Below, one piece after another: positions 1 through 9,944 of a stretch of 17,332 nt of DNA. A model generated the notes under the pieces. It made no database searches. It worked only from the letters and a program-made list of their open reading frames with translations, and was not told the DNA's origin. The position numbers were made by a program, and so were the translations under genes. This DNA is from Chromera velia (Eukaryota > Sar > Chromeraceae). Where the stretch lies: assembly GCA_018398765.1 (NCBI GenBank), contig JAHBMJ010002626.1, forward strand, positions 1 to 17,332, written 5' to 3'. Each line of letters opens with the position of its first letter. Position 1 is the first letter of the stretch.

Positions 1-21
1 GGGGGGGGGGGGGGGGGGGGG
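1..21. repeat. poly-G homopolymer at window edge
   Basis: The window opens with 21 consecutive G. A homopolymer exactly at the boundary suggests a contig end or assembly edge rather than a functional element. It may explain why the last exons of the neighbouring dioxygenase gene are missing. Confidence 0.6.
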
Positions 22-593
22 TCATGGAGAGAAGGGGACGGGACGGGACACCGTGACGGGAGAGAAATAGAGTGAAGGACGTGAACACACAGGGTAAGCA
101 AAGGAAGAGGCGGAGAAAACGAATGATCAAACATCGGCATCTGGCCGGAAGCACCGCGATTCTTAGCTCTTCTCCGTTCTCTGATCTCCAGATTTTGTAG
201 CACAGAAGAGCTGTTGGGAAGGGAAATGATCCCCCGCGGCCTTTGCCTTCGTTTGACTTGCTCTCAAGGTTTTTCTTCTTCAGAAAGCTTTCGTGTTCGA
301 TGAAGTCTCTCACACAAGTTCCCCTCATTGAATTTTGACAGCAAGATTTTCTGAAGCCCTTGCCGCTTTACGGGTTTATCGTCTCACTTTCATTCTGATA
401 CATGCCCTCCCCCTAGCTCCTTCTCACTGCACTCCCTTCTCCGTTGCCCAACCCCCCTCCTTCCCTGTGTCCTTCCTGCCTTCCCTCCCTCCCTCCGTAG
501 GCCTCACCCGGAAACTCGCTTGCATTCATGTTCAAACAGAATACTTCTTCTCTTTATAAAAAATGAATGCATGCACAAACCTCCCTCCCCAGG
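22..593. other. intron or downstream flank of the dioxygenase gene, no gene seen
   Basis: This stretch lies 3' of the last recognisable dioxygenase exon. A strong donor (CAG|GTGAGG, minus strand) closes that exon at 600, so the DNA below should be intronic. I searched the minus strand for the missing C-terminal motifs (distal His ligand and the Arg-x-Ser that binds 2-oxoglutarate) and did not find them. CCTCCCT-type pyrimidine tracts and a partial copy of the exon-3 donor region are present. Confidence 0.5.
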
Positions 594-599
594 CCTCAC

Positions 600-1929
600 C
601 TGGAGACTCGCTGGCTCGTCTGTGTGCACTCGGAGGACAGTGAGTGCCCCCGCGTCTGTGTGCTTGTTGATGCACAGATACCCGTCTCGTTCTGTGTCAG
701 GCTCCCCCTCCGTCCAGTCGGCAGGTGCGGGATTCGGGCACGGTGGGTATCTGTTTAACCTGATGAAACTAGTGTGGTCCTCGAAGAATGGGTCCAAACT
801 CCGGGGGGGTAGACCTAACCCCTCCCCCGCCTTGCTAACCAAACGGAGGCTCAGGTCTGCACACGCTGAGAAATATTCCTCCACAGTTGCACGAAAACCG
901 GGAAGCCGGTCATCGGGCAGCCATTGGTTCTCGCCGTCAATTTCAGAACGCCCCGCACCGCCGATGTCTGCATGAACAGGAGGGTCGATCGGATGCAAGA
1001 TCAGCAGCAGAAGGAAGGAGAAACGACTGAACAAGTTGACACACTCAGGAGAGAAGTACAGATGTAAAAAGCCCTTTCCGCAATCGAAACAAAGAGAAAC
1101 TTCATTGTTGGCCCCCCATATGAAGTATTCCGTACAAAAAACGGGACAATGCATGTGGACGGACAAGACATTCAACCAGAGGGATGGGTTAGCTATCAGA
1201 CAGAAGGAATTTGCGAAGGGGTCCCGGGAAAAAAAAAAGTATGAGAGGCTCACGAAAAGAAGTGGACAGTCCGCGAACCCACCGAGGCACTCCTTCCAGT
1301 CTGGTTTTTGCTTTGTGAGCTCATCGTCGAACCATCCTCTGCTGTTCTCTTTCGTTCTTTTGATTTCAGCTTTCACCTCTCGAGGAAGTTCAAAGAACAG
1401 ACGCATCTGCTCATCGAAACGTTTCAGTAGATCCTGCATGCAGATCGACAGACAGACAGACAAGTTTCAGAAAGAGAACAGCGATTTTCAGAAGTTTGAT
1501 ACAAAGAAGAAAACACACTGCGAACTCGACAAACAAACGAGAGAGGTGGTCCTGAGAGCAGCCGAGAAGTCGCTCAAGAGAGAGGTGATGAGCCCAGACG
1601 GGGGGTAGATACAAGGAGGGAGGGATAGGACACGGAAGAGGTCATGTCGATATTCTTGCACTGGGGCAAATCAGTCGATTGCGTTGGTCCTCAGCACAGT
1701 CTCGAAAGTCTACACATCCGGTCATGCACAAACTTTGTCACTTTCATGTACGTATCTGCACGTTGAGGATGATTTAAGGAAGTGACTTTAGATCAATGCC
1801 GACCTGTGAGGGAGTTTCGTAGTTGATGACGATGAAGAAACCCCATTCCTTGCAGGCCTTGTGGATCTTTTGTGTCACAACATCCTGAGGCTCCAGAAGG
1901 TCGACTGTAGGAACCGTGACTTCCTCCAT
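600..1929 (-). CDS. 2-oxoglutarate/Fe(II)-dependent dioxygenase, 5' three exons, partial
   Basis: This is a non-haem iron oxygenase of the isopenicillin-N-synthase-like family, which couples decarboxylation of 2-oxoglutarate to substrate oxidation. The exons are 1929-1804, 1433-1283 and 967-600, with intron phases 0 and 1 and acceptors ending ATGCAG; together they give 215 residues. The start MEEVTVPTVDLLEP and the motif ACKEWGFFIVINY (25-37) match the N-terminal domain of the family. DWKECLDIG is formed across the second junction, and IRLNRYPPCP (161-170) follows. The catalytic HxD is H195-T-D197 in NKHTDAGALTVL, then SLQ at a CAG|GTGAGG donor. The third iron ligand and the 2-oxoglutarate arginine are missing, so the gene is truncated by the window or continues in distant exons. 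The family is clear; the substrate cannot be told. Confidence 0.86.
1036..1218 (+). pseudogene. decayed C2H2 zinc-finger-like stretch inside dioxygenase intron 2
   Basis: Read on the plus strand, this intronic DNA gives THSGEKYRC, which resembles the TGEKPYxC linker between C2H2 fingers, followed by an F and then LLAPH. A second unit reads TGQCMWTDKTFNQRDGLAIRQ. It keeps C-x2-(T for C)-x3-F-x5-L-x2-(R for H), so the spacing is that of a classical finger with one Cys and one His replaced. The open frame runs on over the antisense of exon 2, which I read as chance. It could be a decayed insertion or coincidence; no functional protein is claimed. Confidence 0.35.
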
Positions 1930-2992
1930 TCTCACTTCTCTCTTGGTTGCCGGCTTTGTTTCGCTCTTTTCTCCTGTTTTTCGTCTGAATTTCTCGTCTC
2001 AGTGACAAGAGCCCGATGATGAATGCGAAAACTGAGCAGACAAGAGCTTTCAGTCAAAGCACTTACCCAAACAAAGCTTAGATGGGTGAAAGTGGTAGGT
2101 GCCTATTGATACCGTCTCAAACTGCACAGTGGATATTCGTCAGATCAACGAAACAACTTTGAAGTCTTTTCTTGTGCTGTGTCGCATGAGCGATCTCTCA
2201 AGAGGGGACCGGTGCGACTTTCGGTAGCCGGGGAGTATCACGAGACTGTGTAGAAGTGCTTGCTGTCCTGAGTCACTGCAGCAGTGCAGCAGCACCCCAT
2301 CTTCTCTCCAGCGTCGTGTCAACGATTGACAACCGTATATCTGTCACGCGGCGTATATGACCGTCACATACCGGCCGTCTGATTCGACTGTGACACGTAC
2401 CGTCAAGTTTTGCCATTGTTTGCCGTGACAATGCCGTCTCCAAGCCGCGTTTGATGCCGCGCTGCCAGAACATGCCCGAACTAACTCCAACATCGCGTCA
2501 TGCAGAACTCTGTGTCTAAAACAACATGGCCCGGAAAGCGTAGCTGCAGGGCACACTTACAAAACTCTATACTGGGAGCCACTTAATTTGCACGCGCACA
2601 GACCGTTCATGACGCAAGCAGCTTTTTTGACGATTAAAAATTGACGCACGCATTCTGATTTCCTGGAAAGATCGCTGAGGGGGCACTTAACACAACTTAC
2701 CACACAACTCAGGTGCTTCGGAGTCCAAAGATAATTTCGTTTTCTGGGTTATTCGCACGTAGTGCGTCAGATGTATGAAATTGAATGACAGGGCGCTGGT
2801 GCCGGCCAGTGTATGTTGTATACATGAAAGTCTGTTGTAAAACTGTTCGATAACGAAAAAGCTGACAACCATTTTCGTTTCCACCCAATCCTCTCCAAGC
2901 TTTCCTCTCCTCTGCTTCGAAGCCTCTCCAAGTTCACAAAGCTTTCTCGTTATCGCATAGTTCTGAACCAGAGTTCTCAAAGAGACTCCGTC
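1930..2992. other. upstream flank of the dioxygenase gene, no gene recognised
   Basis: This stretch should hold the promoter of the leftward dioxygenase gene, but I see no diagnostic promoter motif. The short open frames here (for example minus-strand 2687-2980, containing RTLVQNYAITRKLCELGEA) lack recognisable domains and splice partners. Confidence 0.4.
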
Positions 2993-3625
2993 CTAGGGTA
3001 TGATACTCTTGAGCCTCGTCAGTCAGTTTCACTTAGCAATACCCCCCTTTTATCCCACATACAACACATCAACATGTCAAAACATGTTTTTTATAGTTAT
3101 TGGACCAAAAAAACCAAATAAAGATGAAAAGTCTACCAGTTTTTGAACGATTTTGACCTGAAAACACTCAAAAACATGTTGGTGCCAACAAAAGTTCTGA
3201 TTTACCGGTTCTGGTGGTTCAAGAACTAAAACACCCCCCCCCTGAACCAAATGATAAGACCTTCCATTATATTTATTTCACTTTGTTTTGAGTTCTTTTG
3301 CGTAAAAGACTTTATGGAACCAAGAATTGCTTTGGTTCTTGATGGTTTAGATGAGTTCCAGAAGACTTAGTTCTCATTATGAGTTCATCAGTTCAAGAAC
3401 CACCATCATATGGAGAGCTAGAACCAACATTGGCACCCGACCTGTAACTGTACAGAACCCCCCCCCTTTCTTTTGAACCACCCTGAAAACGTGTTTTTTT
3501 TGTATATCAAGATGTTTTCTCTTCACAAAAAGATGTGAACGGGTGAAAATAAATGCATTAAATACAGTTTTTACTGTTAGAACTCTCTGTATATCATAAA
3601 CTGTCTGCAGGGTATCATACCCTAG
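2993..3625. mobile_element. MITE-like foldback element, 633 bp
   Basis: The ends are inverted repeats: CTAGGGTATGATAC at the left, and its exact reverse complement GTATCATACCCTAG ending at 3625; 16 of 17 positions match if extended. The interior is AT-rich and loosely self-complementary. Related blocks such as GGTGGTTCAAGAAC and GGTGCCAA appear in the left half and in inverted form in the right half. There is no coding capacity. The TA just inside each end could be a mariner-type target site, which is only inference. It is probably a non-autonomous DNA transposon. Confidence 0.6.
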
Positions 3626-3825
3626 ACTCCATCATTTGTTCCTCTATTCTTCTTGTTTTTGTCTTCCTACAGCTAGCGGTCAGCATTCAAAACTAGATTC
3701 AAAATGTTTGAGGAGAAGATGAGCAAAGATTGCCTGACTTGTATCCTTCTCTTCTTTCCTTCTTAAAAGTTTCTCTCTCTCTTCTTCTTGGTTGGGCACG
3801 CTGGGGTTGTGCGGCAAAAATACCG

Positions 3826-4470
3826 GCGGCCACGCGACCGACTTTTGCGGTTGTTCTCTGGTTGGGGCCCGTCGCCCTTGGAGGGTTGAGGGCCACCATA
3901 TTTTCCGCCATGTCCTGCTGCCGACTCTTGGAGGGCATGGCAGGGCTCTTCCTCTTCTGCTAGCAGGCAGGCTGAGGCAGCGTAGGCAGGAGTGATGAGA
4001 GACCTCCTCTCTGTTGTTCCTCTGGTGTGCGTCCGTCTAGGTGGTCCTGAGGCCCGTGTCTATCTGCTCGTCTCCCCGGTAGTGGCTGTCATTGTGGTGC
4101 TTTTCCGGAGGATCCTATTGGCTGTAGAGGGGGTAAAGGCGGAGACTAGCCTCCCTTCCTCTCTTTTCGCCCTGGGGATGTTGGTGATGGGAACACAGTT
4201 GATTTTCTTAAAGTTTGGCTTCTTTAGAGGCCACTCGCAGGAGGGGGGTGTGCGGCAGGACCCTGAAGGGCATTGCAGCAGGTCTTTTGACTGCAGCAAT
4301 GACCCCTCTCTAGATTTTTCTTTTCGGTATCACTGAGTTGATAGTCAGATATGAGGGTGGGGTGTGTGAGAGATGTACCTTCAAGGCATCTGGTAACGGC
4401 AAGACTTCATAATCCTGCTAACCAATAAACAGAGATTCTCTGAAATGCTCCGATGAACTGACAGTTACAG
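3826..4470. repeat. dispersed repeat, copy A
   Basis: This copy aligns with 6434-7078 in the same orientation over about 640 bp with many substitutions and small indels. Shared landmarks are the start near CGGTTGTTCTCTGGTTG, TGTCCTGCTGCCGACT, a block around GAGGGGGGTGTGCGGCAGGA and an end near AATAAACAGAG. In both copies a plus-strand frame reads EGGVRQDP then HCSRSFD, but stops and frame slips elsewhere make coding doubtful. It is most likely a fragment of a transposable-element family. Confidence 0.65.
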
Positions 4471-5554
4471 TCACCGTCACTGTGTCACTATTAGTGTTAC
4501 TTTAGAAATCGCGTTACTTCAGACAGCTGTAACATATGTCCTAACCGTCTCCGCACTGTGCTAGTAGGCGGCAGCACTGTGTTCAGTGGAAGAGCAGTCC
4601 TTCTACTCAAAACCTCATATGCCTGTATCTCAGTACACATGTATAGATAGATGGATGCATGCCAATTCGATGCGAAATACACGTACGGCGCGAAAAATCA
4701 ATAAATCTCGGTATGGCTCAAACACCACCCCGTGAACGATCGGTCGCGCGCACAATTTAAAATCGTCCTGGCACAAGCCGCAGTACCAATGCACACACTC
4801 TCAATCCTGACATGCCAGACGAGCAACCGCAATTCCAACACACAACATCACGCGCGACCCCCCCCTTCGGTCTCGCCACTGTCTTTTTTCTATCGCTTCT
4901 GGCTCTGTGTGCTACGTAAAAGAGACGTTCGATCGAAGATTAATAGGATAAAAAGAATCGAAATAAGGAAGATACACATGTAAACATATTCAATACATCG
5001 TTGGCCTAAAGCGCTCCAGAAACGCAATCTCATTCAACCATCCTTCAATCAGATCCGTGCTGGCCGTACAGACCAAAATACGCAAATATTGTTCTTTGAG
5101 AAAATTAAAAGGCCATCGTAAGGACAGCAATTCAACGAACATTAATGACAACTCCCTTACCATCAAACAGGTGGGTAGATTTGTCACTGATAGGCCAACA
5201 CAAATGTATGAGCATATACCATGAAGAATTTTTTTTAAAAAGACTTTGTCAAATAATTTGATATGCAGTCAATTCAGTAAAAAACATTGCATCAGTTACT
5301 GCATTGAGAACATCACCTGTATCATTGCTCTTTAATAATTCTGCAGCGACTTCTGAAGGCCCAGAGCCCGGAGCCAAACTGTGTACAAGTATACCGTCGT
5401 CTTGGCTCTGGAAACGAAGGTGTCAGAGAGGAGCCTCTGGGATACAGGTGCGCATAGGCCTCTGATTTTGATGGTTGTGGGAGCAGGAAGGGGGTCTCTG
5501 GTGACTGCCTGTATCCTAGCCATCAAATTTAAGAAGTGAAGATGAGGATAGAGG
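4471..5554. other. gene-poor stretch, unassigned open frames
   Basis: No gene is recognised here. Two minus-strand frames look slightly protein-like but have no known motif: 4990-5187 (ending WLNEIAFLERFRPTMY) and, overlapping the right edge, 5332-5580 (containing VSQRLLSDTFVSRAKTTVYL). They may be remnants of mobile DNA. Confidence 0.35.
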
Positions 5555-5600
5555 CTGATCTGGAGGTACCCCCCTAACACTCAAGGCTACTTAAAATTTT

Positions 5601-5881
5601 GTGTCGCTCAAAAATCCACTCTTGAAAGGCAACGCCGCAGGCGCGGCCTATATCTTGAAAATTGCGGCGTGGCCTATCTTTTGAAAAGCTGCGCCGCAAC
5701 CCTATATCTTGAAAAGCTATGCTGCAAGCAGAGCCTATGTCTTGAAAAGCTATGCTGCAAGCAGATCCAGCCTAAATCTTGAAAAACTATACCACAAATA
5801 GTCTAAGAGCCTATGTCTTGAAAAACTATGCCACATGGAAGGCTTATATGTTTTAAAAAAATAAAAAAAAACTAGCGACAC
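5601..5881. repeat. minisatellite bounded by short inverted repeats
   Basis: About seven diverged units of 26-39 bp start with GCCTAT and carry TCTTGAAAA and a CTATGCTGCAA-like segment (5648-5858). The block is flanked by GTGTCGCT at 5601-5608 and its exact inverse AGCGACAC at 5874-5881, with TTT on both outer sides. A second occurrence of the left edge sequence (CGCTCAAAAATCC) lies near 6292. The whole could be a small non-autonomous element whose interior expanded as a tandem repeat. Confidence 0.55.
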
Positions 5882-6433
5882 TTTCTTTGATTTCAGTAGT
5901 GATGTATGAATTGTAAGCATTCATTCATGCATGCTAATGCATACAACATTCAAGCTAACACATCATTCACTATCTGAGTCTTCAGGGCCGGAATCTGCAA
6001 AGTTATCGAGACAACAAAGCTCTCAATAGTCCTGATGGGCGCCCCTATGGGCAGCCACACAAAGACCCCAAGCCCCACACTGTTCCAGTCTCTCTTTCTG
6101 TTGCTTGTCTCTTTTTTGAGCTGTTGTATGCTCCTTTGCGATGTTGAGAAGGACAGTAAAAGACTCTGGGACACAGTTGTCCGCAGAAGTATCTGTATAT
6201 TCCGGTGCTCCGTAAAGGCAACACAACAGTGGGGCATATACGTGTACAGTGGAATAAATTTTGGCGGCACTAGACGGCACGAAACGGTGCCGCCGCTCAA
6301 AAATCCTAACTTCAAATTAAATGCCGCTGAAAAAAAAAATCTTGAAAAATGTTTTCAAGAGCAGCTTAGAGTGTCAGGGGGGTATCTGGAGGCTAGTTCC
6401 GATCGAATGGAAAAACAATACAGACAAGAGGAG
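5882..6433. other. gene-poor stretch with repeat fragments
   Basis: No gene is recognised. The stretch contains a perfect 8-bp inverted pair GGCGGCAC/GTGCCGCC (6263-6270 and 6287-6294). At about 6368-6390, GAGTGTCAGGGGGGTAT resembles the reverse complement of 5555-5582. An open minus-strand frame of 121 codons (5950-6315) has no known motif. Confidence 0.35.
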
Positions 6434-7078
6434 ATGCCGGCGCCCGCGCGACTGACTCTTACGGTTGTTCTCTGGTTGCCATGGGGCCTATCGGTGCCCC
6501 GCAGAGGGCTGAGGGCAGCCATATTTTTTACTATGTCCTGCTGCCGACTGTTGGAGGGCATCGCAGGGCTCTTCTTCTTCTGTCAGGAAGCAGCATAGGC
6601 AGGAGTGATGAGGAACCTCCTCCCTGTTGCCCCCCCAGTACGTGACCATCTAGGTTGTCCTGGGGTCCATGTCTGTCTGTTCGCCTCCCCACGGTGGTGG
6701 CCATCATTATGGCGCTTTTCCGGGGGATTTTGTTTGCCGCGGCAGAGGGGGTGAGGGCGGGGACCAGCCTCCCTTCCTCTCCTTTTGCCCTGGGGATATT
6801 GGTGATGGGGGCACAGTTGGTGCCCTTTGGTTTCCTTGGGGGCTACTCGCCAGAGGGGGGTGTGCGGCAGGACCCTAAAAGGCATTGCAGCAGGTCTTTT
6901 GACCACAGCAATGACTCCCCTCCAGGTCATTCTTTTCAGTGAGTTGATAGTTAGATATGAGAGTAGGGTGTGTGAAAGATGTACTTTCAAGGCATCAAGT
7001 GACAGTAAGACCTTATGATCCTGCTAACTAATAAAATCTAATAAACAGAGAAATGCTCTAATGAACAGTTACTGTCTC
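6434..7078. repeat. dispersed repeat, copy B
   Basis: This is the second copy of the repeat described at 3826-4470, same orientation, about 2.6 kb downstream. Its left and right neighbours differ from those of copy A, so this is a dispersed repeat rather than a segmental duplication. The two copies share a plus-strand AATAAA near the right end, which could be the 3' end of a transcribed element. Confidence 0.65.
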
Positions 7079-7489
7079 TGAAAAATAAGAAGGTCGTCAA
7101 TATCATTCAAAAAAAGAGGACCTGGTTGACGACAGGAGGGACAAAGGGGTTACAGACAGAGGACAAAGTCTATATTTGAAATATTATAGTGAAATTTTGA
7201 AGCAGTGCATTTGAAGAACGTTGATTTCCGTCTAAATGTTTACGTGTGCCCTGTGCCCTGTTTTACAGTTCAACTTTTACTCTTTAGCCCATGAGAATGG
7301 CCACTTACTTCCAGTCTTCCAGGAGGACGGAAGATTGTGGTCCGCTTGTCTCATCCTGGGAACTCGATCCTCCTTGTTCATGTTCAACCCTCTCCTTGTT
7401 CATGTTCGACCCTCCCTTGGACAGCGTCACCAGGAGCTTCAAGGAGGCAGCAAAAAGCAAGGCCCTCTTCCAGACAGACATCAGTGGGT
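7079..7489. other. gene-poor stretch with a 22-bp tandem duplication
   Basis: No gene is recognised. A unit starting TCCTTGTTCATGTTC occurs twice in tandem at 7371-7392 and 7393-7414 with one mismatch. A plus-strand frame around 7415-7500 (LDSVTRSFKEAAKSKALFQ) looks protein-like but is not joined to anything I can identify, and the next MITE begins inside it. Confidence 0.35.
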
Positions 7490-7707
7490 TAACTCGAGAA
7501 CGTTTTGTATAATGATTATCAATGTCATTAGTGGAGATTGACATCAATAATCATTATCGACTACAGCCTAAAATACATAATGATTATCAATAAAAAATCA
7601 TTTTTTCTAATAATCATTATTGATTTTAGGTTAAAGTGAGTAATGATTATGAATGTCAATCTCCACGAATGACATTGATAATCATTATGCATAATGTTCT
7701 CGAGTTA
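7490..7707. mobile_element. near-palindromic foldback MITE, 218 bp
   Basis: The element starts TAACTCGAGAAC and ends with the inverse GTTCTCGAGTTA. The arms, about 100 bp each, are almost fully complementary: ATAATGATTATCAATGTCAT and GTGGAGATTGACAT occur in the left arm and, inverted, in the right. The palindromic-like core motif ATAATGATTAT recurs several times. There is no coding capacity. As RNA or single-stranded DNA it would form one long hairpin, typical of a non-autonomous DNA transposon. Confidence 0.8.
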
Positions 7708-8169
7708 CTAGAAAGAATGAACTTCTATCTTGAGAGTAATGATTTTGTTGTCAATAATTATGGAAGCTGCTGATCATTCTCAAGCAAGAGCTGCAAGCTC
7801 AGCCCACTGCCAGTGGCCTGCAAGTCGCAGCTCTTCTCGAAAGCCATACATGCCATTAGGTCCAAATAATAATGCATGGCAGCATTGGCAGGTGCATAGA
7901 ACACAGAGTCAGCAAAGATATGAAAGAATGCAGTGAAAGAATACGATTATTGTTTCTATGCGTGAAACACCATTGGGGTGGAGAAAGAAAACTGCAAGGA
8001 ATGAATTGAATTCTGTGGGATTACAGACAGAAAAAAAGAAGAGATGTGATGATCATCGTCCTTCATTCACTCATTGATTCATTCATTCATTTTGATAGAG
8101 AGCTTGAAAACTAAGAGTAACTGTACAGAGAGATCAGTTTGGAGTGCATGGATCAAAAATGAGAGCAGG
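7708..8169. other. downstream flank of the large minus-strand gene
   Basis: This should contain the 3' untranslated region and terminator of the gene whose stop codon is at 8170-8172. I see no coding region. A TTCA/TCAT simple repeat lies at 8063-8092. Confidence 0.4.
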
Positions 8170-9719
8170 TCATGTGCCAGTGTAGACTCTTGACTTGTAC
8201 ACCGGAGTCTCCCGTACCACCCCTGAGGAAGCGCTCCCGGACTTGGAGGAAGATACACCGGGTCCCCTTCCGACAGAAAAAGACCCTGCGAGACCTACAG
8301 ACAGTGGGGCAGCAGCCTTCTTTTTGGAACTGCCCCCCGATCTCAAGACTTTCAATCCCCCCACTCCCTTGCTCTTCTCTTTCTGTTGCTCTTCTTGATT
8401 TTTTTCGTTTGGCTGCCCAAGCTGTGCAACTTGAAGGAGCTTTTTGATTAATTGCTCCTTGTCCAGAGCGTGCAGGGCATCACTGATAGTCCCTCTACCC
8501 AGGGACTCTCCCAACTCCCCCTGCCCTCCATCTCTCTGGTCGGTCTGCCGGTCGCGACTGCCGTCACGGTCTGCCTTCTCTTTTTTTTCCTTTCTCTTCT
8601 TGGCCTGGTCATGACTGCCATCTCCATTCTCTTTCTTTCTCTTCTTGGCCTGGTCACGACTGCCGTCTGCCTTTTCTTTCTTTCTCTTCTCGGCCTGGTC
8701 ACGACTGCCGTCTCCATTCTTTTCCTTTCTCTTCTCGGCCTGGTCACGACCGCCGTCTCCATTCTTTTCCTTTCTCTTTTCGGCCTGGTCACGACTGTTG
8801 TCTCCATTCTCTTCCTCTCTCTTCTTGGCCTGGTCACGACTGCCGTCTCCATTCTCTTCCTCTCTCTTCTCGGCCTGGTCACGACTGCCGTTTCCATTCT
8901 CTTCCTCTCTCTCCTCAGACTGGTCACGACTGCCGTCTCCATTCTCTTCTTCTCTCTTCTCGGCCTGGTCACGACTGCCGTCTCTATTCTCTTCCTCTCT
9001 CTTCTCGGCCTGGTCACGACTGCCGTCTCCTTCCCCCCCATCTGCCCCATCTCCTCCCCTCTCGCTCTCATTGGTGAGACAGACACGACTCTCAGTGCCC
9101 CCTCCCCCCCTTGGGCGGACATGAAATGTTCTGTCTGATTCCAGAGCAGGGGAAGGATCTCTGGCGTCCAGCTCGTTCTACGGGGAAGAATGTCTCCCCC
9201 CAAAAAATCGGACAGCCCTTTGACTCTTCTTTCAAGCTTTTCTTTCTCATTTCTTGAAGCAGCTGTACGCACATCTTTCTCTGCATTCTCCAAACACTCT
9301 TGCAAGAATTTAAGAATTTCGAGACACCCGTGGTTGTCTTTTACCCAATTCCCTCCCATGTCTCAAGGGGAGACACCAGGGGTCTTGCAATCACCTTTGC
9401 GAAATGTATAGCGATGGCCAACGTCTCGGACCCCATGATTTCTTTAGAGCCGTCAGGAGAACACTCGTTAAAGTAGGCGGCAGGGTAGATGCAGGCACTC
9501 TTCTGAGAGGAAAGCGCTCGTTTGTACAGGTTGGCAAAGTTGGCGAACGTGAGCTTCTTAAGACAGAGAATGCGAGGGAACGACAGGCGCCCCTGTCCCC
9601 ATTATGCATCGATGAAAGTGGAGGCCGTCTCAAGGTCAAGGCCGAAGGAGTTGGGATCGACGAACAGTTGGAAAACCTCCCCAAAAGAGGCAAACAAGTC
9701 TTCTTCTTTCCTTGCACAC
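8170..9719 (-). CDS. large gene of unknown function, 3' exons with charged repeat tail
   Basis: These exons continue the gene at 16299-17332 after the 6.58-kb intron. They are 9719-9677 (CARKEEDLFASFGE), 9592-9395 (GRLSFPRIL...AIAIHFAK, 66 codons), about 9296-9225 (CLENAEKDVRTAASRNEKEK) and 9177-8170. The introns are 84, about 98 and 47 nt. Splicing removes an in-frame TAA at 9607-9609. The acceptor at 9297 is weak and could be placed differently; the donor for the 84-nt intron could also lie 15 nt further on. The last exon runs 335 codons: a Gly/Glu-rich lead (NELDARDPSPALESDRTFHV), about ten copies of EENGDGSRDQAEKRE, a possible helical segment LHALDKEQLIKKLLQVAQL and a basic Ser/Gly-rich end finishing YKSRVYTGT. 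No known domain is recognised; the tail is probably disordered. Confidence 0.65.
8595..9034. repeat. 45-bp coding tandem repeat, about ten units
   Basis: Units of 45 bp (plus-strand core GGCCTGGTCACGACTGCCGT) repeat about ten times with scattered substitutions, and one more degenerate unit lies near 8540. Since 45 is a multiple of three, every frame stays open. In the minus-strand frame that connects both ends of the last exon it encodes the 15-residue unit EENGDGSRDQAEKRE. Copy number in such arrays usually varies between alleles. Confidence 0.85.
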
Positions 9720-9944
9720 CTGCACAACCATAAAATAAAATGGATCGAAGAGGCATGAGCTTGGAACAAAGAAAAGAGGGAGAAAAGATATGAAGGAAGA
9801 GAGACGGGAGGAAGCGGGGGAGCGGGGGTTGGGGGGGGGGGAGGAGAGAGGGAAAAAGGAAAGAAGACGGAAGGAAAAAAGGAAGGAGGAAAGAGCGAAA
9901 GAGGAGGGCCGGTGGACATCAAGGAAGATAGATTCTGAAAGGAG

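Noticed and set aside
504-1463. A single 319-codon minus-strand open frame
   Set aside because: It reads through an intron. The middle (Phe-rich, no family similarity) and the end past 600 are replaced by splicing, which restores the family motif DWKECLDIG.
5950-6315. 121-codon minus-strand open frame
   Set aside because: There is no domain, no splice partner and no conserved copy in the window; it lies among repeat fragments.
8595-9034. CRISPR-like array
   Set aside because: The units are contiguous 45-bp repeats without spacers and encode protein in a eukaryotic exon.
8452-9138. Plus-strand open frame rich in LVTTAVSILFLSL that looks like a multi-pass membrane protein
   Set aside because: It is the antisense of the 45-bp repeat exon. 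Its periodicity comes from the repeat, and the minus-strand frame continues into splice-matched exons on both sides.
8448-9359. Minus-strand 303-codon frame with TAVVTRPRRERKRME repeats
   Set aside because: Its start belongs to the exon near 9296-9225, but after 9224 the reading should leave this frame through a 47-nt intron; the alternative frame joins the true C-terminus.
9404-9733. Plus-strand 109-codon open frame
   Set aside because: It is antisense to two phase-matched exons of the large minus-strand gene, which read more like protein and fit the splice sites.
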